From Clostridiales bacterium (GTDB lineage: Bacteria; Bacillota; Clostridia; Christensenellales; Borkfalkiaceae), in assembly GCA_015069495.1 (NCBI GenBank), contig SVIN01000016.1, forward strand, positions 1-40,054: DNA of 40,054 nt, read 5' to 3'. Shown in pieces: positions 30,405 through 37,617 of the stretch; the stretch's first letter is position 1, and every line of letters starts with the position of its first letter. The notes beneath the pieces were generated by a model. The model had not been told where the DNA came from, searched no databases, and saw only the letters and a list, made by a program, of their open reading frames with translations. The translations under genes and the position numbers were made by a program.

Positions 30405-31916
30405 TTACAGGATCTCCAAATTCTTTTTAAACGCCCTCTTAAATTCAGGGTTCGCCGCTTCCGCATCGCGGATTTCCAACGCCGCATCGCCCGTAACCAC
30501 CGTCTTCATAATCACGGAGTCACCCAACACGTCGCAATTCAATCCGGTCACCATACCGCAATGGGTACGGTCTAAGCTTTCCGCAATACGCAACAACACG
30601 CCCAACTTCTTCACTGCGTCAAGGTCCTCTTCCAAAACGATGCCTTTGTATTTCTGCCATTCAATCATAGGCACGTCTTCGTGGTTGTGACAGCCCGCAA
30701 CAAACGCCGCAAGGATAATTTCACGGTGGGTCGCGCCGTAAATTGCCGAATTCAAAATCGTATAACAGCTATGCTTTGCGTGTCCGTAATACTGTGTACT
30801 CATACCGCAATCGTGCAAGCTTGCCGCAATCTTCAACACTTTCAAGTATTGACGGGAGAACTTATGCAACACGCGGAGCTGTTTAAACAACTGCACCGAC
30901 AAAGACATAACGTGTTCGATATGCTTGGGGTCGCATTTGTAATATTTAATCAAACGATCCAACGAATAGGACAATACGTCGGAGATGGGTTTTTCCAAGG
31001 TAATAGGCAACGCCTGATTCACCATCAAACCTTCACGCAAACCGCAGCCGCCGATGGTGAAATTTTCAATACTCATGTGGCTGACAAAGGATTTGATGAT
31101 TGCCATTGCCGCAGGCATGATGTCTGCACGCGCAGGGGAAAGACCTTTGATTTTCTTTCTTCTGTCTACGTCCAACACCTTCAACATATCGTAGATGCCC
31201 GTAAAATCTTCCGTCGTCATCTTGTAATTGTGTGCGATATCCAAAGGATATTTTCTGACCAAACGGCTAATCTTGAACAAGTTTCTAAACGAACCGCCGA
31301 CACCGATCATCTGCGTTTCAGGGTCGATATCCTTGAGCCACTCTACCTTCTTCAACTGTTCAGTGAAGAATTCTTCCACGTGCAAAGCCGCTTCTTCAGG
31401 GGTTGCATCGTTGGCGAACAAGTCGGTCAGCGTTACCGCACCAAACGGCAAGGACGCAAAGCCCAAAACGTTTCTTCTGTTGTAATAAATAATCTTCGTG
31501 CTGCCGCCGCCGATTTCCAAAATCAAACCCTTAGGGATATCCATCGAGTTGATTACACCGCGGTATACAAGCAACGCTTCTTCTTCCTCGGACAATACAC
31601 GGATGGTGATATTGCAGCTAACCTGAATTTCATCCAAGAACGAGCGTTGGTTTTTCGCACGGCGCACCGCCGCCGTACCCACTGCAATGATACGTTCTAC
31701 CCCGCTTGCGTCGCAAAGACGTTTGAACATTTTCAAGGTTTTAATCGTTTCCGCGATACGCTGGGGTTTTAAAAATCCGTCTCTGTCCATGTCCTGACCG
31801 AGACGAACGCTTTCTTTCAGCTCGTCCACCACCATGTAATGTCCTTCCGTGAACATATCCACGATCAGCAAGCGCGCTGTATTGGATCCTAAATCAATGA
31901 TACCGATTCTTTCCAC
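30405..31916 (-). CDS. ppx: Exopolyphosphatase / pppGpp phosphohydrolase (Ppx/GppA)
   Basis: 503 residues, the usual length. The N-terminal ASKHA fold has 'IGIIDLGSNTARLLIVDM' and 'LILEIGGGSTKIIYYNRR'. The C-terminal HD-like helical domain carries 'ASLHDCGMSTQYYGHAKHSCYTILNS'. Members hydrolyse polyphosphate or pppGpp; which one cannot be told here. The start codon at 31916 is GTG, with GAGG ~8 nt upstream. A promoter at 32038-32066 gives a ~115-nt leader. Confidence 0.93.
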   Translation of the reverse strand: MERIGIIDLGSNTARLLIVDMFTEGHYMVVDELKESVRLGQDMDRDGFLKPQRIAETIKTLKMFKRLCDASGVERIIAVGTAAVRRAKNQRSFLDEIQVSCNITIRVLSEEEEALLVYRGVINSMDIPKGLILEIGGGSTKIIYYNRRNVLGFASLPFGAVTLTDLFANDATPEEAALHVEEFFTEQLKKVEWLKDIDPETQMIGVGGSFRNLFKISRLVRKYPLDIAHNYKMTTEDFTGIYDMLKVLDVDRRKKIKGLSPARADIMPAAMAIIKSFVSHMSIENFTIGGCGLREGLMVNQALPITLEKPISDVLSYSLDRLIKYYKCDPKHIEHVMSLSVQLFKQLRVLHKFSRQYLKVLKIAASLHDCGMSTQYYGHAKHSCYTILNSAIYGATHREIILAAFVAGCHNHEDVPMIEWQKYKGIVLEEDLDAVKKLGVLLRIAESLDRTHCGMVTGLNCDVLGDSVIMKTVVTGDAALEIRDAEAANPEFKRAFKKNLEIL

Positions 31917-32037
31917 TTCTTTACCTCTTTTCTATAATAAGCCCTCATCATAGGCTTGTGTTGATTTTTTGCATTTTTACGAGGCGTTTCGGTGTTTTGA
32001 CCGACTGCGCCCCTTTCCCCATTTTAATATTGTAGAT

Positions 32038-32066
32038 AGTTTACCACAGAAATTCCAATTTGTAAA
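32038..32066 (-). promoter_or_regulatory. Likely promoter of ppx/gppA
   Basis: Minus strand: TTTACA (32061-32066), 17 nt, TAAACT (32038-32043). The leader contains a weak AAGCC/GGCTT hairpin near the start codon. Nothing else is seen in the 31917-32170 gap. Confidence 0.5.
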
Positions 32067-32172
32067 TACCCTTTTGGAAAAAATTTCACACTTTTTTAAT
32101 TTTTCTTTTATTTTGTACAAAATAAGGCAAATTTTTCGTGCAATTTTATCTGCGACAGCCTTTTATCGAGCG

Positions 32173-32198
32173 AAAAAAATCCCCTTTTGCCAAAGGGG
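32173..32198 (-). terminator. Intrinsic terminator of the HAD phosphatase gene
   Basis: Minus strand: CCCCTTT-4 nt-AAAGGGG followed by ATTTTTTT, 7 nt after the stop codon. Confidence 0.8.
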
Positions 32199-32205
32199 TA
32201 CTGTT

Positions 32206-32856
32206 TTACAGTAAAAACGTTTGCAATTGTGCGAAGTCTTCCAACAAATATTTAGGCTGGGCAATCCGATATTCTTCCTCGTTTTCCGCATAGCCGACCT
32301 TTAACAAAACGCAATCCATACCATTCTCTTTCGCACCGTCCGCATCATGGTGTCTATCCCCAACCATCAAGCATTCGTCCGCGCGTACGTTCAGCCTTCT
32401 CATAACCTCGGCAATCACGGACGCCTTGGTGGGAAAACTGCCGTCGACCCCACTGCCGACTTCCACGTCGAAATATTTCGAAAACCCGAATTTTTCCGAA
32501 ATTTTCGATGCGTAAATCAAAGGTTTCGAGGTCGCCATCGCAAGCTTATACCCCGCTTGTTTCAAGGCTTTCAGCGTTTCCAACGCCCCTTCGATGGGCG
32601 CATTTTCCGCCCAGCCTTCCACCGCGTAGCGTTCGCGGTATTTTGCCGTGGCAAGGCGCGCAGTTTCCTCGTCAAAACCAAAGTAATTTTGGAAGGAATA
32701 CATCAACGACGGACCGATACATTTTCGCAATTGCTCCATCGTGGGCTCGCCCAAACCAAGCTGTTGCAAGGCATAACGAAAACACCCGTAAATCCCCGGG
32801 TGCGAATAGGTCAACGTGCCGTCTAAATCAAACAAAATACAAGTATATTTTTTCAT
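32206..32856 (-). CDS. HAD-superfamily phosphatase, phosphoglycolate phosphatase-like
   Basis: 216 residues. HAD motif I 'FDLDGTLTYSHPGI' (Asp10, Asp12), motif II 'MATSKP', Lys in 'FPTKASVIAEV', and motif IV 'MVGDRHHDADGAKENGMD'. The four-helix cap between motifs I and II is of the Gph/PGP type, so small phosphate esters are the likely substrates; some close relatives are nucleotidases. It is a single-gene unit with its own promoter and terminator. The -10 box ends 9 nt before the ATG, implying a leaderless or 3-nt-leader mRNA; GAAGG-like ribosome-site sequence is absent. Confidence 0.93.
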   Translation of the reverse strand: MKKYTCILFDLDGTLTYSHPGIYGCFRYALQQLGLGEPTMEQLRKCIGPSLMYSFQNYFGFDEETARLATAKYRERYAVEGWAENAPIEGALETLKALKQAGYKLAMATSKPLIYASKISEKFGFSKYFDVEVGSGVDGSFPTKASVIAEVMRRLNVRADECLMVGDRHHDADGAKENGMDCVLLKVGYAENEEEYRIAQPKYLLEDFAQLQTFLL

Positions 32857-32865
32857 AGCGGAAGG

Positions 32866-32894
32866 ATTATACCATATCCCTTTTCGTATGTCAA
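32866..32894 (-). promoter_or_regulatory. Perfect promoter immediately before the HAD ATG
   Basis: Minus strand: TTGACA (32889-32894), exactly 17 nt, TATAAT (32866-32871). Only 9 nt separate the -10 box from the ATG at 32856. The sequence CGCTATGAAAAA at the start is shared with the ABC exporter gene, which has the same geometry. Confidence 0.85.
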
Positions 32895-33256
32895 TCGTTT
32901 TTCAATGCGCCGTAACCGCCGACGATACCCAAAACGATTAAAAAGACCCCAAACCCTGCCCGTAAAAAATCCGCGGGCAACACCCCCGCAATCCACGCGC
33001 CAATCGCGGACAAAATCAAGGCGGGCGCAATAATCCACCCCACCCCTTCCGTACACAATAAACCGTTGTCCGCGTGCGTTTTTAACGCCCCTAAGCTCAT
33101 GGGTAAAAAGGCAAAAAGATTGGCACATTGCGCAATTTTTTGCTCCACACCCCCTACCAAAACCAATAAAGGAATGGTGACCGTTCCGCCTCCCATCCCC
33201 ATCCCCGCAGGGATACCGCCGAGAAACCCCAAAAGCAAATACAGATAAAAGCTCAT
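32891..33256 (-). CDS. TauE/SafE family transporter, C-terminal half-protein
   Basis: 121 residues from the ATG at 33256: 'MSFYLYLLLGFLGGIPAGMG' then 'MGGGTVTIPLLVLVGG', the glycine-rich TauE/SafE motif, and about four membrane helices. A full TauE/SafE (TSUP) transporter is about 250 residues with this motif in each half. The gene overlaps the preceding half-gene by 4 bp (33253-33256), so both halves should be made together and assemble. A longer reading of the same frame (to 33703) gives a cysteine/arginine-rich non-membrane extension and is rejected. Family members export sulfite or organosulfonates; the substrate here is unknown. The -35 box of the HAD promoter overlaps its last bases. 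Confidence 0.85.
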   Translation of the reverse strand: MSFYLYLLLGFLGGIPAGMGMGGGTVTIPLLVLVGGVEQKIAQCANLFAFLPMSLGALKTHADNGLLCTEGVGWIIAPALILSAIGAWIAGVLPADFLRAGFGVFLIVLGIVGGYGALKND

Positions 33257-33618
33257 ACCAGCAAAAATACCCCCGCCAAAACTTGCAAAAACGCAAACAG
33301 TAAATTGACCGTTTTTACGGGCATTTTTCCCAATAATTTCGCACCCAAAAAACCGCCCGCCGCCACCCCCAACGAAGTAGGTATCAAAACCGACGGATGG
33401 TAAAATCCCTGCCATACGTACAGAAGAAAGGACAGCAACGATACGGGTAAAATCACCAAAATCGCCGTGGCGTGCGCGCTCTTTTCCGACATGCCCGTTT
33501 TCTGCAACAACGGCACGGCTATCATTCCGCCGCCCCCGCCGAATACACTGTTCGCTATACCCACCGCCCCGCCGCAGGCAACCCGCTGTACGTTTAAAAA
33601 ACGCTTTTCTTCCATCAT
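33253..33618 (-). CDS. TauE/SafE family transporter, N-terminal half-protein
   Basis: 121 residues, exactly as long as its partner. Motif 'GGAVGIANSVFGGGGGMIAV' followed by 'PLLQKTG', and about four membrane helices. The pattern GG..xG.....GGG..xxPLL....G recurs in the partner, so the two are homologous halves encoded separately. Two ATGs in a row begin the frame; the second has better spacing from GGGGG. The ATGA overlap with the partner is intact, with no sign of a broken gene. Confidence 0.85.
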   Translation of the reverse strand: MMEEKRFLNVQRVACGGAVGIANSVFGGGGGMIAVPLLQKTGMSEKSAHATAILVILPVSLLSFLLYVWQGFYHPSVLIPTSLGVAAGGFLGAKLLGKMPVKTVNLLFAFLQVLAGVFLLV

Positions 33619-33696
33619 TTCCCCCTATATACATTATATATTGCGTAAATTTTTCAAAATTATCAAACTTTTTCTTTGTTTTGACGTCATAAACGC

Positions 33697-33725
33697 TTGC
33701 CAAGTACGCGATTTTGTATTAAAAT
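33697..33725 (+). promoter_or_regulatory. Promoter of the large surface protein gene
   Basis: Plus strand: TTGCCA (33697-33702), 17 nt, TAAAAT (33720-33725). Leader ~113 nt; AAAGGTGG 5 nt before the ATG. Confidence 0.6.
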
Positions 33726-33844
33726 AGTATAGTGCAAAATAGCGAAAGCTGAGAATGTATCTTTTTTCCGCTGAGCTATTTACACAAATAACAGAAACAA
33801 TGGCTTTGCAAAAAGCAAAATCAAATTAAACCAAAGGTGGTTAC

Positions 33845-36800
33845 ATGAAAACAACACACAACAACCGCAAGAGTAAGTTTCTTGCATTCCTTTTATCGGT
33901 GATGATGGTTTCTACCGCTGGCGCAATGTTTGCGTCTTGCGCTGACGGTGACGATTCCTCCTCTTCTACGTCCAGTTCGGAAGAAACGAAAGAAGAGGAA
34001 GAAACCAGAACGGATGACGGCGTCATCAAAAATGCAAACTTTGATTTCACCAAAATCAACACCAAAACTGTCATCGGCACTTCCGTTACGGGTTGGAGCC
34101 GTTCGGTAAATTCGTCTCGTAACGCTTCCAACTCGGCAAGCGGTGTCATCGATACCGCTAAGTGGGATTATATGACGACAACCACAAAGACGAAAGAACA
34201 ATTGGAAGCAATGTCCGAAGCAGACGTTATTGCTATTTGGGATGATTTAACCGCGCAAGATAAATTGACCTACTATGACGTATGGAAAGCGAAAGAAGAA
34301 AACAAGGGTAAAACCTTGTCCACTTCTACGTTTGAAAAATATGAATCGTTGAACGTAGACGCGGAAGATTTGAAACTTCCCGCAAACCCTGGCACGCACA
34401 CAGTTGCTGAAGGTGAAACGTTGGATTCTAACGTCTTGATGATTCACAACAATTACTACTACAGCAGTACCTCGAAAGACAAGCCTATCGGTACCGCGCA
34501 GAAGTGGACTTCCTCTTCTACCGTAAACGTACCCGCAGGTACTTCTGCGAAAGTTTCCGTTTGGGTGAAGACGGCGGATTTGAAAATGTCCGCGACGGGT
34601 ACCCCTTCCGAACACGGCACGCAAGACGCTGTCGGTAAGGGCGCGTATATCAGCCTTACCCACTCGGTTGGCGGTAAGTCGTTGGATGCATACGAAGTAA
34701 AGAACATTGACGTAGACGATTGGACGCAATACACCTTCTACATCAGAGGTTCGAACTATGCGGAAACCACCTATTCGTTGGTGCTTGGTTTGGGTCAGGG
34801 TGACGAATCCAACCGTTTCGAATACGTAAACGGCTTTGCATTCTTCGATGATATTCAATGCGAAATCATTGAAAATTCTGAATTTGAAACCGCAACCAAA
34901 GACAACGAAACCATCAAAGGTTTGACAGACGACAAAATCCAAAAATCCTTCGACGCATACGAAATGCCTGACGCAAAGGTATTCGGTATGGATTTTGCTA
35001 CTGCAGATTGGGGAAAAGCTGAACTTACCTCGCTTACCGTAAAAACTACGGAACAAGAAGACAATGTAAGCAAAAACCCTACGGCAAGTGATAAAGACGT
35101 TATCAAGGTTGGCAAGAAAGCAGATTTCAATGATGCAAACAACAGCAACCTTAAAATCGTATACGACAAGTTCCTTGAAGCAGAGGGCGACAATGATTTC
35201 GTTACCGCTGACGATGAAATCTTCTTGATGCTCAGCAACAACGGTACGGCTTACACCGTAGACAACGTGCTTTCCAACGACAAGATTACCTTGGCAAAAG
35301 GTAAAGACTACATGGCAATCTCCTTCTACGTGAAGACGTCGGATATGAACGGCGGTGTCGGCGCAGGCGTTACCCTTACGGATGCTTTGAACAAGACTTC
35401 GTTCTCCTCGATTGATACCACGGATATCGCAAAGGTAAAAATCGGTGACGACGAAGACGCTTACGATGGTTGGCAGAGAGTATTCTTCTTCATCGAACGC
35501 GGTGAAGATGCAACGGAAGAAGACATTCCCCTCTCCTTGACCTTCAACTACGGCCCTACCGATATCCTCAGCAGTACGTCGGCTGACAGCTTCCAACAAG
35601 GTTTTGCAGCATTCACCAAATTCGAAGTATATTATGATATGTCGGAATTGGAATACGAAGCGGCAACGACCGGCACGTACGCAAAGAAAGTAACCGTTTT
35701 CGGTGAAAAAGCGGAAGAAGCAGCTGGCAACGGTGGTTTCGATACGGCAGTAACCGTACCCAGCGACGCTTTGGAAAACGGCGGTTATGCAAACCTTCAA
35801 AATTATAAGGGCGTTTACAACGACAGCTACCGCGTGTCCTTGCCTACGGCAAACGAAAGCGCAGCCGATAAAGAAGCAAAACGCGCATACAATAACTATT
35901 TTGATAAAGACGGTAAAGCATTGGCAGGTCTTTTGAATAGAGAAAATGTAAAAGAGGGTGAAACCTGGGCATACGGCAACGCAACCCAACCCCTCGTTAT
36001 CGACAACTCTGGTTTGACGACCAAATCCTACGGTTTCATCGGCAACACCAAATCGTTGTCCGAAGAATATACGGCAATTTCCCTTCGCGTTATGACGACC
36101 GAAGGTGCAAAAGCTTCCGTATACCTCATGGATATGAGCGACGAAACCCGTCAAACGGTATTGTCTGTAGGCAGATCCCTCACCTACTGGTACGATGCAG
36201 ACGGTAACCTTTGCACCGATGACAATGGTGAAATGGGCGCGATTGCATTCAACCTTGATAAGAGCGGTTTGTACAAGGCAAACAAGAACTGGGTAAACTA
36301 CAGCAAGCTTAATAACTTGAAAGATGCTTACTTTGCAAACCTTAACGCTTACACGGAAAAAGACGGCATCCTTTACGCAAACGAAAACAGTGCAAACCAC
36401 TACTATGCGGCATACAACTGGGAACGTGAAGTATTCTACAAGCACGAAAACGCTTGGTACACCGAACCCAACGGACAAGGCGTTCGCGTATACAACCTTG
36501 CAGACATCACCGAAAAAATGGGAAGTTCCTCGTTGTTGAAAGCACGTTACTTGCCCACTACCGCTCAGGAATTGAAGATTGAAAACATCTCTTCTGACAA
36601 TAAGTGGACAACCGTTACCTTCTACATCCGTAAGGGTGAAAGTGCGAAGGATTACCGCTTGGAAGTTTGGAGCGGTACGCGCGACGGTAAGACGGTCAAC
36701 ACGAAAGGTATTGTTGCATTCGACACAAACAACCCCGGTACGGCATCCAGCAACTTCGACACGTTGATTGAAGAATTTGAAGATACCGCAACCTCGAAAT

Positions 36801-37276
36801 TCGACGGCGTATTCTCCTACTTCGATACCGATATGCACGTAAGATTCGATGCAGAAAAGGATACCGAAAAGAGAGGCAACGCATACGAAGACAATGCAAA
36901 GGCTACCCTCGCTTCGGAAGCAAGCACCGCTTACTTGAAACATTACAGCGATGCAACGGGTTACAACGTATTTGCTGATTACAGCTTGTCCGACAAGACG
37001 GTTGCAGCAAGCGAACAGACGGATGACGATCATGACCACGAAGACAGCTCGGATGAAGAAACCACCGCAAGCGCAGCAGACGGTTGGTTGCTTGCAAGCT
37101 CGATTGCAGTTGCAGCTGTACTTGTCTTGGCAGTAGCAAGCGTAGCCGCTCGTAAGATTCTGGACAAAGTTCGCAGAAACCGCGGTAAGAAAGTTCGCAA
37201 AGAAAAGGCAGAAAAAGCGCCTAAGCAGAAGAAAGTTGAAAAGACTGTTGACGAAGACAGCCCTTACAATGACTAA
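33845..37276 (+). CDS. Large secreted, membrane-anchored protein with jelly-roll-like repeats
   Basis: 1143 residues; family not recognised. Residues 1-31 form a signal peptide ending 'AGAMFA-SC'; Cys32 followed by an Asp/Ser-rich stretch suggests a lipoprotein, though Phe at -3 is unusual. Three regions share a phrase of the form '[YW]..[IV]S[FVL].V.T......V....' followed ~50 residues later by 'W..[YV].F[YF]I..G' and an acidic 'F..F...': ~210-335 ('VSVWVKTADLK', 'WTQYTFYIRGSN'), ~480-600 ('ISFYVKTSDMN', 'WQRVFFFIERGED'), and ~750-960 ('ISLRVMTTEGA', 'WTTVTFYIRKGES'). These look like carbohydrate-binding-type beta-sandwiches. A His/Asp-rich linker precedes a membrane helix (~1080-1103) and a 40-residue Lys/Arg-rich tail. 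Codon use avoids TTA, CTA and TCA, hinting at high expression. It has its own promoter and terminator. Confidence 0.85.
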   Translation: MKTTHNNRKSKFLAFLLSVMMVSTAGAMFASCADGDDSSSSTSSSEETKEEEETRTDDGVIKNANFDFTKINTKTVIGTSVTGWSRSVNSSRNASNSASGVIDTAKWDYMTTTTKTKEQLEAMSEADVIAIWDDLTAQDKLTYYDVWKAKEENKGKTLSTSTFEKYESLNVDAEDLKLPANPGTHTVAEGETLDSNVLMIHNNYYYSSTSKDKPIGTAQKWTSSSTVNVPAGTSAKVSVWVKTADLKMSATGTPSEHGTQDAVGKGAYISLTHSVGGKSLDAYEVKNIDVDDWTQYTFYIRGSNYAETTYSLVLGLGQGDESNRFEYVNGFAFFDDIQCEIIENSEFETATKDNETIKGLTDDKIQKSFDAYEMPDAKVFGMDFATADWGKAELTSLTVKTTEQEDNVSKNPTASDKDVIKVGKKADFNDANNSNLKIVYDKFLEAEGDNDFVTADDEIFLMLSNNGTAYTVDNVLSNDKITLAKGKDYMAISFYVKTSDMNGGVGAGVTLTDALNKTSFSSIDTTDIAKVKIGDDEDAYDGWQRVFFFIERGEDATEEDIPLSLTFNYGPTDILSSTSADSFQQGFAAFTKFEVYYDMSELEYEAATTGTYAKKVTVFGEKAEEAAGNGGFDTAVTVPSDALENGGYANLQNYKGVYNDSYRVSLPTANESAADKEAKRAYNNYFDKDGKALAGLLNRENVKEGETWAYGNATQPLVIDNSGLTTKSYGFIGNTKSLSEEYTAISLRVMTTEGAKASVYLMDMSDETRQTVLSVGRSLTYWYDADGNLCTDDNGEMGAIAFNLDKSGLYKANKNWVNYSKLNNLKDAYFANLNAYTEKDGILYANENSANHYYAAYNWEREVFYKHENAWYTEPNGQGVRVYNLADITEKMGSSSLLKARYLPTTAQELKIENISSDNKWTTVTFYIRKGESAKDYRLEVWSGTRDGKTVNTKGIVAFDTNNPGTASSNFDTLIEEFEDTATSKFDGVFSYFDTDMHVRFDAEKDTEKRGNAYEDNAKATLASEASTAYLKHYSDATGYNVFADYSLSDKTVAASEQTDDDHDHEDSSDEETTASAADGWLLASSIAVAAVLVLAVASVAARKILDKVRRNRGKKVRKEKAEKAPKQKKVEKTVDEDSPYND

Positions 37277-37286
37277 TCTTTAACAC

Positions 37287-37318
37287 AAAACACCTCGCTC
37301 CATCAGCGAGGTGTTTTT
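37287..37318 (+). terminator. Intrinsic terminator of the large surface protein gene
   Basis: AACACCTCGCT (37289-37299) pairs perfectly with AGCGAGGTGTT (37305-37315) around a 5-nt loop, followed by TTTTT. It begins 12 nt after the stop codon. Confidence 0.9.
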
Positions 37319-37326
37319 ATATCCAT

Positions 37327-37420
37327 ATTATATCTTGAGCGTGAAGTGCAACGAACCGAAAGACAGATGCGTAGTTTTTCGTAAAAACCAAAGGGCGGTC
37401 ATCGACCGCCCTTTTTTTCA
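37327..37420. repeat. Degenerate half-foldback and GGGCGGTC hairpin
   Basis: 37333-37375 resembles one half of the 154-bp foldback (GTGAAGTGCAACGAACCGAA, then a diverged GATGAGTAG). 37390-37413 is AAAGGGCGGTC-atc-GACCGCCCTTT followed by T7, a strong terminator-like hairpin usable in either direction. Confidence 0.6.
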
Positions 37421-37426
37421 GTGAAT

Positions 37427-37617
37427 GCACGCAGCTAACTATAAACACGCGTAATAAGACACCTTACTAGCTGCAAGATTATCTTGCCTGCCTGCAAGCT
37501 CAGCTTGCCACAACGCCCGTAGGGCATATCGTACACCATAGGTGTATATCGTACGCGCAAGCGTATATCGCGCACCGCAGGTGCATATCGCGTTTGCGAC
37601 AGCAAACATTCTATACT
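37427..37617. repeat. Dispersed repeat unit and a seven-hairpin array
   Basis: 37427-37471 is the dispersed unit ending AAGACACCTTACTAGC. It is followed by perfect mini-hairpins: GCAAGAT-t-ATCTTGC, GCAAGCT-c-AGCTTGC, GCCC-gta-GGGC, then ACACC-ata-GGTGT, ACGC-gcaa-GCGT, GCACC-gca-GGTGC and GTTTGC-gaca-GCAAAC. The last four are each preceded by the 7-nt spacer ATATCGT or ATATCGC. Stems vary while the spacer stays constant. Confidence 0.8.

Noticed and set aside
30681-31772. A 363-codon plus-strand frame opposite ppx
   Set aside because: Arg/His/Gln-rich with no domain; the opposite strand encodes a clear Ppx/GppA.
32891-33703. A 270-residue version of the TauE/SafE C-terminal half
   Set aside because: Its first ~149 residues overlap the N-terminal half-gene in another frame and are not membrane-like; the ATG at 33256 with an ATGA overlap fits.
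34247-37039. A 930-codon open frame antisense to the large surface protein gene
   Set aside because: The protein is Cys/Val/Phe-rich without domain sense. The frame is open only because the real gene avoids codons (TTA, CTA, TCA) that read as stops on the other strand. The sense gene has promoter, ribosome site, signal peptide and terminator.
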